Below are positions 37,899-45,994 of a stretch of DNA of 64,000 nt, piece after piece. The translations under genes were made by a program, and so were the position numbers. How positions within the stretch are numbered: position 1 is the first letter of the stretch; the number at the start of each line of letters is the position of its first letter. This stretch comes from an uncultured Bacteroidota bacterium (GTDB lineage Bacteria > Bacteroidota > Bacteroidia > Flavobacteriales > TMED113): assembly GCA_902520385.1 (NCBI GenBank), contig CABYOB010000002.1, positions 1 through 64,000 on the forward strand, given 5' to 3'. The notes below the pieces were generated by a model that was not told where the DNA came from, ran no database searches, and saw nothing but the letters and a program-made list of their open reading frames with translations.

Positions 37899-38298
37899 AA
37901 TACTGATTGAAAAGTTGGTCGCAAAAAAGGCTTATTTGATCCCTTACCCTCCTATAAACTCTTAATTTTTCCTTTTCCGTTCCTTTTGCTAAAGTGGGGT
38001 CTATAAAAGATTGGTGCACTTGTTTTTTTACTGTTGAAATACTTGGACAAGTTTGTCTAGCATGATCACAAACCGTAACTATTATATCAAAGTCATTTAA
38101 ATTAAATACATCTATTTTTTTTGATAAATTCTTAGATATGTCAATATTTAATTCAGCCATAACCTTTACTGCAAAACGATTAATTCCATGGTTCTCTATT
38201 CCTGCGCTTCTCACAAAGCAACCAAGTTGCTTTAAAAAACCTTCTGCCATTTGACTTCTACACGAATTCCCAGTACATAAAACAAGTATTTTCTTCAT
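37891..38298 (-). CDS. Arsenate reductase / low-molecular-weight phosphatase family protein
   Basis: 135 residues. The P-loop is LVLCTGNSCRSQMAEGFL (Cys8 nucleophile). VTVCDHARQTCPS provides the second and third cysteines used by thioredoxin-coupled arsenate reductases, favouring arsenate reduction over tyrosine-phosphatase activity. No arsenic transporter or ArsR regulator is nearby; it heads the trmB-mrp-nfu operon, so a housekeeping role is possible. Confidence 0.85.
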   Translation of the reverse strand: MKKILVLCTGNSCRSQMAEGFLKQLGCFVRSAGIENHGINRFAVKVMAELNIDISKNLSKKIDVFNLNDFDIIVTVCDHARQTCPSISTVKKQVHQSFIDPTLAKGTEKEKLRVYRRVRDQISLFCDQLFNQYYG

Positions 38299-38367
38299 GA
38301 ATATTAATTATTAATCATATATAAATAATTTCTAGATAATATATCAATTTTTATTAAATTAAGGGTA

Positions 38368-39348
38368 ATGGATATATCTACTTTTCACAAAAAAATATTT
38401 TCGATTTCAAACACAACTGATTTTAAAAAATTAGCACTTGAGTTATTTAATTACCAAGCCAATCATAATGTTTTTTATAAAAAGTACTGTGATTTGTTAG
38501 GTTGTAAAGTAGATAAAGTGAAAAATATAACACAAATCCCATTTTTACCAATTGAGTTTTTTAAATCGCAGAAGATAATTTGTGAAAAAATAAAACCTAT
38601 TCACTATTTTTTAAGCAGTGGCACAACGTCTGAAAAAAAAAGTGTGCATTATATTAATAATTTAAATTTCTATGAAAAAAACTGCTTGGTTTGCTTTGAA
38701 AAATTCTGGGGAAAAATAAACAATTATTGTTTTTTTTGTCTAACACCAAATAAAAACGAAGCACCTAATTCATCCCTTGTTCATATGTGTAATCTTTTTA
38801 TCAAAAAATCTGATCACTTGGAAAGTGGATTTTATTTAAATGACCATGATAAATTGCTTTATTCTATAAAAAAAGTGCAAAGAAAAAATATTCCTTTTAT
38901 AATATTAGGCTTGTCATTTGCCATATTAGATTTTGCTGAAAAAAATGATACTAATTTAAGCGGCGGTTATGTTATTGAAACTGGTGGTATGAAAAATAGA
39001 AAAAACGAAATGATTAGAGAAAAACTTTATCAAATTCTCAAAGAGAAGTTCAAAATAAAATCCATTCAATCTGAATACGGAATGACTGAATTATTATCTC
39101 AATCTTATTCCTTAAAAAATGGAGAATTCAAAAGCCCTCCATGGAAAAAAATATTAATTAGAGATAAACAAAATCCTCTAAAAATAAATAACAGTTCATC
39201 TGGTGGCATTAATATAATTGATTTATGTAATACACACAGTTGTGCTTTTTTAGCAACAGAGGATTTCGGAATATTAGATAAAAATAAATTTAAGGTTCTA
39301 GGTAGACTAAAAGAGTCAGACCTAAGGGGTTGTAATACAATGATTTAA
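38368..39348 (+). CDS. LuxE/PaaK-like acyl-activating protein
   Basis: 326 residues of the LuxE acyl-protein synthetase family in the adenylate-forming fold: phosphate-binding loop FLSSGTTSEKKSVH, then GGYVIETGGMKNR, the YGMTELLSQSY motif and GRLKESDLRGCN near the C-terminus. Such enzymes activate a carboxylic acid as an acyl-adenylate. No lux or other acyl-reductase genes are in the window, and flavobacterial members are of unknown substrate. It stands alone, divergent from arsC and convergent with the lamin-tail gene. Confidence 0.82.
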   Translation: MDISTFHKKIFSISNTTDFKKLALELFNYQANHNVFYKKYCDLLGCKVDKVKNITQIPFLPIEFFKSQKIICEKIKPIHYFLSSGTTSEKKSVHYINNLNFYEKNCLVCFEKFWGKINNYCFFCLTPNKNEAPNSSLVHMCNLFIKKSDHLESGFYLNDHDKLLYSIKKVQRKNIPFIILGLSFAILDFAEKNDTNLSGGYVIETGGMKNRKNEMIREKLYQILKEKFKIKSIQSEYGMTELLSQSYSLKNGEFKSPPWKKILIRDKQNPLKINNSSSGGINIIDLCNTHSCAFLATEDFGILDKNKFKVLGRLKESDLRGCNTMI

Positions 39349-39372
39349 TTATAAAAGGCTACCTTGCTTAAT

Positions 39373-39390
39373 TGTGATTAATTAATCACA
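39373..39390. terminator. 18-bp perfect palindrome between convergent genes, possible weak terminator
   Basis: TGTGATTAATTAATCACA, a perfect palindrome followed on the plus strand by a T-rich run, lies between the stops of two convergent genes. It can form a 7-bp stem with an AATT loop. It is A+T rich, so stability is low. Confidence 0.45.
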
Positions 39391-39396
39391 TTATTT

Positions 39397-40767
39397 TTAT
39401 TTTATAATATATTTTTTTTGTACAGAGCCGTCATCGTAAATTTCAAAAAATAAAGTATTTGTTTCTTGAAATATTTCTTTACCCATTAAATCAAATAATT
39501 TGATGCATTTAGATTGTATTGTACTTTCTTTTATTGTTAAATCAAATTCATCACAAATTCCATCTCCATCAGAATCATTAAGACAATTTCCAGCACAGTC
39601 ATAATATTGTTCTGGGTATTGACAGTTTTCTTCATCTAACAAGAGGTCAGTAAAAGATAGTGTTGTTATTTGACCAAAACCGTTCGCAGTATAAGTACCT
39701 GAAAAAGGAGGAGATGTATTCATAGACGAGTTTGTTAAATACATTTGCCCATTATTTTTTTGAATTATAAACTCAAATTCCTCGCCAACATCAAATCCAT
39801 TATCTAATCCGGCTTCTGTTCCCCAAGCAGCAATCGCTAAAGATTCATTATTCCATTGGCCTGTTCCTCCACAAACTAAATCCCCAAATGAGTTTGTGTA
39901 AAAGACACCAACGACATCACCCATTTCTAAACCAGCTGTATTACCAACTGAAAATTCTAAAGCTATTGTCATATTTGCATCAGTATTTGTATAATTAAAA
40001 AAACCATTAGAAGCTAATGGGTCATAATTACAAGCTGTTGCATCAACACAACCATCCATAAAAGAGTACTCACAAGAACCATCATCTATTGTCGCTTCTT
40101 GATTAAAATTATCTGCTAACGGATCTGTACAGCCATAAATAATTGTAACACCACAAGTATTGCATTCATGAAAACCTAAATTGTTCCATACCTCATTATC
40201 TAAAACAATCCATTCTGAATCATTTTCATTAGTACCTGCTGAATTAATCCAGTCCCCACCATTACCTATATTAACATCACTTTTTCTTACTAGTGTATGA
40301 TCTTTTGTTCCATTAGCTATGCCGGCAACATCCCATCCTTCTCCCGGGTCTGGCCCAACAGCACCTACAACGTCTAAAATTTGTTGATTTTCTAAATTAA
40401 TCAATGCAAAAACATCATTACCGTTACTTAAATATGTAAATTCATAATCACTATATAGTGCTATTTCTTCAGTATAATATTGACTAGATGGGTTAATAGC
40501 ATTTGGATGAGAAATAACATAAACATCCCCAGGATTTATAACTGCTCCCTCAGGAAAATAGTTCATATAATCCCACTCTCCATCCACATCACACCCGTTT
40601 GAACAACTTGGAAAACCATAATTAGTTAGATTTACAACTTGATCTGAGTGATTATATATCTCTAAGTATTTATTGTATGATGTCCCTTCTGCATATTCTG
40701 AAAAAAATATTTGAGATTTAGCAGAAAAAGAAAATAAGAAAATAAGAAAATAAGAAAATTGTTTCAT
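39397..40767 (-). CDS. Secreted lamin-tail-domain protein with T9SS-like C-terminus
   Basis: 456 residues with a signal peptide (ending SFSAKS). A lamin-tail domain (about 20-170) opens IFFSEYAEGTSYNKYLEIYN. A Cys-rich GCTDPLADNFN repeat follows, then an unnamed domain of about 120 residues (260-380, with AWGTEAGLDNGFDVGE). It ends in DLMGKEIF...EIYDDGSVQKKYIIK, which closely resembles the end of the 2310-aa protein and probably acts as a T9SS sorting signal. It is the seventh and last gene of the phoB-phoR-phoX run. Function unknown; lamin-tail domains occur in extracellular nucleases and adhesins, but no catalytic domain is seen. Confidence 0.8.
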   Translation of the reverse strand: MKQFSYFLIFLFSFSAKSQIFFSEYAEGTSYNKYLEIYNHSDQVVNLTNYGFPSCSNGCDVDGEWDYMNYFPEGAVINPGDVYVISHPNAINPSSQYYTEEIALYSDYEFTYLSNGNDVFALINLENQQILDVVGAVGPDPGEGWDVAGIANGTKDHTLVRKSDVNIGNGGDWINSAGTNENDSEWIVLDNEVWNNLGFHECNTCGVTIIYGCTDPLADNFNQEATIDDGSCEYSFMDGCVDATACNYDPLASNGFFNYTNTDANMTIALEFSVGNTAGLEMGDVVGVFYTNSFGDLVCGGTGQWNNESLAIAAWGTEAGLDNGFDVGEEFEFIIQKNNGQMYLTNSSMNTSPPFSGTYTANGFGQITTLSFTDLLLDEENCQYPEQYYDCAGNCLNDSDGDGICDEFDLTIKESTIQSKCIKLFDLMGKEIFQETNTLFFEIYDDGSVQKKYIIK

Positions 40768-40809
40768 GGCTTAAGTAATTAAAGTGCTTTAATCAAATAT
40801 AAGAATCAT

Positions 40810-41445
40810 TTATAATTTTTGAGTTAAGTATACACCAAAAATTGTTTTTTTCTTCTGAATTATTTCCTCAGAATTCTGTAATCTATAAAATATCTTTATT
40901 GTCGTTTTTTTTGAAAATCTAAAAGAACTCCCTAAACTATATCGAAACTTATTTACATTCTCTGAGTTTAGTCCATATAAATATTCCCCATCAATAAATG
41001 GCCTAAAAAAATCATATTTATTATACTGGAAAGTATATTTATTTCTAAAATACTGTCTGTTATAATTCGTTATATTTTGTTCAAAAAACAACCTAGACCG
41101 CCAGGAAATATTAAATTTTTGAATTTTTTTTGAATAATATGTAGTTAAATATTGTCTTTTTCCTAACCGTCTTTGATTGGGCATCTTGGTTAATCTTCCC
41201 CCTATTTCAAATGACAATTCCCCTAAATGACCTTTGTATATATAATGTTCTAACGATATATCTAAAAACTGTTTTGTGAAAAAAAAATTATCTAAATTAT
41301 ATCTTGAGCCAGGCTCTAAAGAAAAAAATAAATTTTTATTTATCTTGTCTTTGAAGTTCATTTTTCCCCATAACTCAATCTCATTGTTTTGTGAAAAAAC
41401 AAAAAAACTAAAAAATAAAGTACAATGAAAAAAAAATTTATTCAA
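40810..41445 (-). CDS. DUF2490-type outer-membrane beta-barrel protein
   Basis: 211 residues. A signal peptide (FFHCTLFFSFFVFS) precedes a strand-rich part beginning NNEIELWGKMNFKDKINKNL, the DUF2490 pattern; it ends FGVYLTQKL. An outer-membrane location is inferred. It overlaps the DUF4956 gene by 8 nt and precedes the lamin-tail gene by 42 nt, so it belongs to the Pho-type operon. The function of the family is not known. Confidence 0.75.
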   Translation of the reverse strand: MNKFFFHCTLFFSFFVFSQNNEIELWGKMNFKDKINKNLFFSLEPGSRYNLDNFFFTKQFLDISLEHYIYKGHLGELSFEIGGRLTKMPNQRRLGKRQYLTTYYSKKIQKFNISWRSRLFFEQNITNYNRQYFRNKYTFQYNKYDFFRPFIDGEYLYGLNSENVNKFRYSLGSSFRFSKKTTIKIFYRLQNSEEIIQKKKTIFGVYLTQKL

Positions 41446-42040
41446 TATAAAAGATTTTTATTTTTGCAGTATCTCGTAGTAAATCAATATTCTCTATTTC
41501 TATTTTTTCAATCTTTAAGCCCGTTCTTAGTTCTAAATCCTTAATCAGCTCAGTCCTTTTTTCAGAAGTAATCATATCGATTTTTTCATATAAAACCACT
41601 TTACTTTTTAAGGTACTTTGTAGCAACCATATTCTTTCAAAAAAATAGCTTAAACCGACAACAGCAAAATTCGCAAACAATAACTCTGAATAACTGATTT
41701 TTTTATTTGCTAAAGCATTAATGACAGATAAGCCAACAACAACAAATAAATACGTCATCTCCTTAATTGGGATTGTTTCTGTTCTATATCTAATTATTCC
41801 AAAAATTGCAAATAAACCTAAAGCAAAACTTAATTCTAGCTTTACATTTTCTAATAGAAAACATAGGAAAAATACAACTACAGCAATTAATAAATATGTA
41901 AATACATAATTCTTGTTCTTATTAGAGGGATAATACAGCCCTAATACAATTCCCCCAACAATAAGTAAATTAAAGCTGGCCCTGATTAATAATTTTATAA
42001 AGTCTTTTTGATCAAAAAATTCTATTCCCAAAAATTCCAT
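41438..42040 (-). CDS. DUF4956 membrane protein, partner of polyphosphate polymerase
   Basis: 200 residues. Four or so transmembrane helices fill residues 15-140, including the conserved stretch FALGLFAIFGIIRYRTE; a cytoplasmic domain follows, ending IEIENIDLLRDTAKIKIFYI. DUF4956 genes are found next to VTC-domain polymerase genes in many bacteria; here the gap is 12 nt. By analogy with the yeast VTC complex, where the polymerase sits on a membrane channel, this protein may move the polymer across the membrane, but that is inference. Confidence 0.85.
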   Translation of the reverse strand: MEFLGIEFFDQKDFIKLLIRASFNLLIVGGIVLGLYYPSNKNKNYVFTYLLIAVVVFFLCFLLENVKLELSFALGLFAIFGIIRYRTETIPIKEMTYLFVVVGLSVINALANKKISYSELLFANFAVVGLSYFFERIWLLQSTLKSKVVLYEKIDMITSEKRTELIKDLELRTGLKIEKIEIENIDLLRDTAKIKIFYIE

Positions 42041-42052
42041 AGTCTTATTTTT

Positions 42053-42805
42053 TTAATTATTATTTTTTTCTAAAATGCGAAAATTTTTTTTAAACCTATT
42101 CGCTTTTAAATCTTTATTAAACAAAGATGTCCCTATACAATATTTACTCATACTTGAAGGGCGTATGTTGTTTTCTTTCATTAATTTATAAAAAAAAGAA
42201 TTCCTATTAGTCTTTTCTTGTTTAACTTCCGCAATTACAATATAATTTGTTTTATCTACAATTTTTTGTTTTTCATTTTCAAATTCTAAATCAAAATCAA
42301 TGGTTATTCGTTCTTTAAGTATTTTATTCACCAGTGTTATTCTTCGGAAAAAATTTTTATGACAATAAAATAACTCTCCAACCCTTTCAAGTTTACTTTT
42401 AATAAATTTTTTTTGCGTATCAGTAAGATGCGTGGAAATACTATCTACTTTGATTCTATTTTTAATAGTCTTACCCTTTGAGTTTTTTCTTTTCACTTCT
42501 AAAAAAGAAATCTTAGAATCTATATATTCTCTAAAGCGCACTTTAGATCTATTTAATTTCCCATTATGATGATTCAAAAAAAAATTAAAATCAATTGTGT
42601 CAAAATAAAGAGATTTATATTTTGATTTTACCGTTCCATCAATGTTTAATAATTTATAATGATTTATTAATTGAGCAAATAGCTTTTCTAATAACTTTCT
42701 ATTAAAAACAAACTTTGTGTCAACTCTTTTCATTAATGAAACTGAGTCCATTTCTTTTAAAGATATAGGCTCAAAATTTTTAATATCGTTATCTAAAAAG
42801 TCCAA
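42053..42805 (-). CDS. VTC-domain polyphosphate polymerase
   Basis: 250 residues. A TTG start is used because FEPISLKEMDSVSLMKRVDTKF, conserved at the family N-terminus, precedes the first ATG and no upstream in-frame ATG exists. Basic tunnel-lining motifs are visible: MKRVDTKFVF, YFDT, RSKVRFREY, SFLEVKRK and IAEVKQEK, with an SSMSKYCIG end. This family (CYTH/TTM fold) makes inorganic polyphosphate from ATP. It lies between phoX and the DUF4956 membrane gene. Confidence 0.88.
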   Translation of the reverse strand: MDFLDNDIKNFEPISLKEMDSVSLMKRVDTKFVFNRKLLEKLFAQLINHYKLLNIDGTVKSKYKSLYFDTIDFNFFLNHHNGKLNRSKVRFREYIDSKISFLEVKRKNSKGKTIKNRIKVDSISTHLTDTQKKFIKSKLERVGELFYCHKNFFRRITLVNKILKERITIDFDLEFENEKQKIVDKTNYIVIAEVKQEKTNRNSFFYKLMKENNIRPSSMSKYCIGTSLFNKDLKANRFKKNFRILEKNNN

Positions 42806-42849
42806 ATTAAAGTTGTATTTCTTTAATATAAATGTAATTAAAAAGTATT

Positions 42850-44424
42850 TTAAAAATTAATTAGTTCATCAATTAATTTTCCTTCAATAGTAATTACAGA
42901 AGATTTTGGCCCCCCTTTTTGTTTTGGCCAATAGCTTGTTAATTTTTCTTTACTTGGACTTCTTTCTCCTGGATGCTGAACGCTTAAAAAAAGTGTTCTG
43001 CCATCAGGAGAAAAACATGGACCTGTGAATTCAGCATCAACTGGTGCAGATGCTACTTGAATAATTTCTCCAGCTTGAAAGCCATTTCTAATTAAAACAA
43101 ACAAACCATTATTTTTAAATGACATGTACTCTGCAGACTTATTCATTTTGCTTCCTGAAATATCAGAAGTAAACCATAAGTTTCCAGATTTATCAAATAA
43201 TAGATTATCTGGGCAAGAAAAACCAGTAGACTCTCCACCACTAATAAGAGTTTCATAATCAAATTCTAATGAATCGTGACGTCCATCTTTTTCTTGAATC
43301 TTTAAAATGCTTCCATGCATGTCTTTCTTAGAATAATTATTAGTTAAAGCAATTACAACATGCTCATTAAAAGGATCAATTTCTATATCTTCAGGCCTAT
43401 CTAGCTCAGACCCCCCTATTAATTTAGCAGATTCTCTAAGGTATGTTAAAACTTCTATTTGATTTTTAAATTTCTTTTGTAAAACTTTATGTTTTTGATA
43501 ATTTATTTCTATCCATTTTTTCTTTTGCAATGAAGCTACATATAATTTACCATGAGTAAGATCACCCTGCGATTTTGAAATAAATTTGTATAAACAACCA
43601 TTATCCATATCATCACCTGTATATACTACTATTCTATTATCTTTTAATACTTTAACAGTAGCACATTCATGAGCACATCTTCCTAAAGAAACCAATTTTC
43701 TTTTTTTTCTAGAAAATGGATCGATTTCAACTACCCACCCATAATGTTCTGGAGGAAATGGAAAAAATTTGGTCCAACCCACATCATAAGATGCTTTATA
43801 AATTGAACCATCACTTAAATTTCTTTCGCCATAAAACATATCATAGTTCTCTTCGCAAGTTAATATTGTTCGCCATGGTGTTATTCCACCAGAACAATTA
43901 GCTAAAGTCCCTATTGCAATTGAAGAACCTTTGATATTTATATTATTATCAAAAGTTATTTTATCTAGTGCACTAACTCTATGATTAAACTTGTTATTTA
44001 AATCTATCTTCCAAGTTTTAAAATTTTTATATACCCTAAAAAAGCTTCCGCCAACATTTCTCATTTCCTCTTTAACGTCTTCTAAGGTTTTTTGATTATT
44101 GGGTTTAGCAGAGAAAAATAGAGGATGTATATACTCATGATTGACCCATAAAAAACCCTCATTAGATTTTTTTCCAGGTATAAATGCTATGTAATCATTA
44201 TTAAAACCAAAAAACTCTTTTTTATTAATACTATCCTTCCATGAAATTAAAACTTGGTATTTAAGTCCTTCAGCTAATACTACATCATCAATTTTTGAAG
44301 GAGATATCCCTTGTATTTTTTGCTGATTAATATATTGAATTGTACTTGCTTTATTAATTAATGGGGATATTGCACTAAGAGCTACACTTTTTCCTAAAAA
44401 ATTCAAAAAATCCCTTCTATTCAT
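42850..44424 (-). CDS. phoX: PhoX-family (DUF839) secreted alkaline phosphatase
   Basis: 524 residues. A Tat-type signal begins MNRRDFLNFLGKS. The body shows PhoX features: FLWVNHEYIHP, LTCEENYDMFYGE, RCAHECATVKV, YTGDDMDNGCLYKF and DRPEDIEIDP, rich in acidic metal ligands. PhoX enzymes use Ca2+ and Fe3+ to release phosphate from esters outside the cytoplasm and are a marine response to phosphate limitation. It overlaps the kinase gene by 8 nt, which strongly suggests Pho control. Confidence 0.85.
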   Translation of the reverse strand: MNRRDFLNFLGKSVALSAISPLINKASTIQYINQQKIQGISPSKIDDVVLAEGLKYQVLISWKDSINKKEFFGFNNDYIAFIPGKKSNEGFLWVNHEYIHPLFFSAKPNNQKTLEDVKEEMRNVGGSFFRVYKNFKTWKIDLNNKFNHRVSALDKITFDNNINIKGSSIAIGTLANCSGGITPWRTILTCEENYDMFYGERNLSDGSIYKASYDVGWTKFFPFPPEHYGWVVEIDPFSRKKRKLVSLGRCAHECATVKVLKDNRIVVYTGDDMDNGCLYKFISKSQGDLTHGKLYVASLQKKKWIEINYQKHKVLQKKFKNQIEVLTYLRESAKLIGGSELDRPEDIEIDPFNEHVVIALTNNYSKKDMHGSILKIQEKDGRHDSLEFDYETLISGGESTGFSCPDNLLFDKSGNLWFTSDISGSKMNKSAEYMSFKNNGLFVLIRNGFQAGEIIQVASAPVDAEFTGPCFSPDGRTLFLSVQHPGERSPSKEKLTSYWPKQKGGPKSSVITIEGKLIDELINF

Positions 44425-45196
44425 TTATTATAGTTTTTTTAATAGAAAAACTGAATTTTGTTCCTGTATTTTTCGTGCTTTCTACACTTATTTGTTCTTC
44501 ATGAACTTCTAGAATATGTTTCACGATAGCTAAACCTAAACCAGTTCCCCCCTCCTCTCTTGACCTTCCTTTATCTACTCTATAAAATCTTTCAAATAAT
44601 CTTGGTATATTTTGTTTTTCAATCCCTATCCCATCATCTTGTATTGTCAGGATGATATTTGTTTCATTATTTTTGATTATACCTTTAACAAATCCCCCTT
44701 CTCTCCCATATTTAATAGCATTTGATACTAAATTATATAACACTTGGCTTATTTGATTTCTATCAGCATAAACCATGATAGATCTTTTTCTTTTGGGTAA
44801 TATTAATTCTATATTTTTTTTTTTAGTTTTAACTTCAAATGTCTCGAAAATCTCACTCATTAATTCTAAAATATCCCAACTTGTCTTTTCTAATTTTAAT
44901 TCATCAGATTCTAGTCTTGAAATAGAGTCTAAATCATCAATGATAGCAATTAATCTATCTATACTTTTACTTGTTCTTTGTAAATATTTTATGTTTACAT
45001 TATCATCATTTAGGGCCCCGTCTAATAAAGTGTGAACATACCCCTGAATATTAAAAATTGGCGTTTTTAACTCATGAGAAACATTACCTAAAAATTCTCT
45101 TCTATACTTAGCAGCACGTTTCAAATCTTGAATTTGCTGCTGCTTTATTTGTTTAATTATATAATGTTTCTTTTTTCTTTTTTTATCGCTTTTCAT
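44417..45196 (-). CDS. PhoR-like histidine kinase lacking sensor and membrane domains
   Basis: 259 residues: a short basic helix (about 1-30) leads directly into the DHp domain (YRREFLGNVSHELKTPIFNIQGYVHTLLDGA) and a catalytic domain with N-box LVSNAIKYG, G1 DDGIGIE, F-box LFERFYRVD and G2 GGTGLGLAIV. It closely resembles the kinase core of flavobacterial PhoR, which normally has two N-terminal membrane helices. Only 41 nt separate it from phoB, so no missing 5' part can be hidden there. It must sense through a partner or be constitutively soluble. Confidence 0.88.
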   Translation of the reverse strand: MKSDKKRKKKHYIIKQIKQQQIQDLKRAAKYRREFLGNVSHELKTPIFNIQGYVHTLLDGALNDDNVNIKYLQRTSKSIDRLIAIIDDLDSISRLESDELKLEKTSWDILELMSEIFETFEVKTKKKNIELILPKRKRSIMVYADRNQISQVLYNLVSNAIKYGREGGFVKGIIKNNETNIILTIQDDGIGIEKQNIPRLFERFYRVDKGRSREEGGTGLGLAIVKHILEVHEEQISVESTKNTGTKFSFSIKKTIINE

Positions 45197-45237
45197 TTAC
45201 AAAAAATAGTAATTATTGTAACCTATTTATTCCATTT

Positions 45238-45900
45238 TTAAAATTCAAATTTATAGCCAAAACCCTTTATCGTTTTAATTTTTTCAGAAGACACTTTTTC
45301 TCTAAGTTTTTTAATATGCACATCAATTGTTCTATCACCAACAATAACATCTCGCCCCCAAACTAAATTTAATATCTCATCTCTTCTAAAAACTTTTCCT
45401 GGCTTGGATGTTAACAGCTTAAGCAATAAAAACTCTTTTTTTCTTAAATTTTTTTTTATACCATCAATAGAAACCTCCATACTTTCAAAATTAATTTTAA
45501 TATTGTCAAATTTTTGAATTTTTTCTTTATTGATTCGACGCAAAACTGCTTGAATTCTACTTAAAAAAACTTTTGGTTTAATTGGTTTATATATATAATC
45601 ATCAGCCCCAGCTTCAAAGGCAGCAATTTCAGAAAAATCTTCATTTCTAGCAGTTAAAAAAACTACTAATGATTCTTTTAAGTTTTCTTTTTTTCTGAGT
45701 AATCTACAAGTTTCAACACCATTTATTCCTCCCATCATAATATCTAATATTATTAAATCTGGTGAAAAATTTTCAGTTATCTTAATTGCCTCTTCCCCAC
45801 TATTACAAAGTGTAACTTTATATCCTTCATTTCTAAGATTATACCCTAAAAATTCTAGTATATCTTTTTCATCATCAACTATTAAAATACTTTGTGACAT
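45238..45900 (-). CDS. phoB: PhoB-like response regulator (OmpR family)
   Basis: 220 residues. The receiver domain has the acidic pair in ILIVDDEKDI, the phosphoacceptor Asp in LIILDIMMGG and the conserved lysine in YIYKPIKPK. The C-terminal winged helix is of OmpR type (RRDEILNLVWGRDVIVGDRTIDVHIKKLREK). With the kinase, phosphatase and polyphosphate genes behind it, phosphate control is likely; the name PhoB is by context. It heads the seven-gene operon; no clear promoter match is seen in the 43 nt before it. Confidence 0.85.
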   Translation of the reverse strand: MSQSILIVDDEKDILEFLGYNLRNEGYKVTLCNSGEEAIKITENFSPDLIILDIMMGGINGVETCRLLRKKENLKESLVVFLTARNEDFSEIAAFEAGADDYIYKPIKPKVFLSRIQAVLRRINKEKIQKFDNIKINFESMEVSIDGIKKNLRKKEFLLLKLLTSKPGKVFRRDEILNLVWGRDVIVGDRTIDVHIKKLREKVSSEKIKTIKGFGYKFEF

Positions 45901-45943
45901 CTATTAATTTCCTTTGATTTAGCAATTTAATCATTTAATTATA

Positions 45944-45974
45944 TAAAAAGCCCTGAAAAATTCAGGGCTTTTTA
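45944..45974 (-). terminator. Terminator after the 2310-aa protein gene
   Basis: A 14-bp perfect stem (core AAAAAGCCCTGAA) with a 3-nt loop and flanking A and T runs, 21 nt after the stop of the giant gene and just before phoB. It separates the two transcripts. Confidence 0.9.
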
Positions 45975-45994
45975 TAATATAGTTTTATTTATAA

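Noticed and set aside
39373..39390. Palindrome TGTGATTAATTAATCACA considered as a CRP-type site
   Set aside because: Half-sites TGTGA and TCACA are 8 nt apart rather than 6, and it lies between the ends of convergent genes where no promoter is expected; a weak terminator is simpler.
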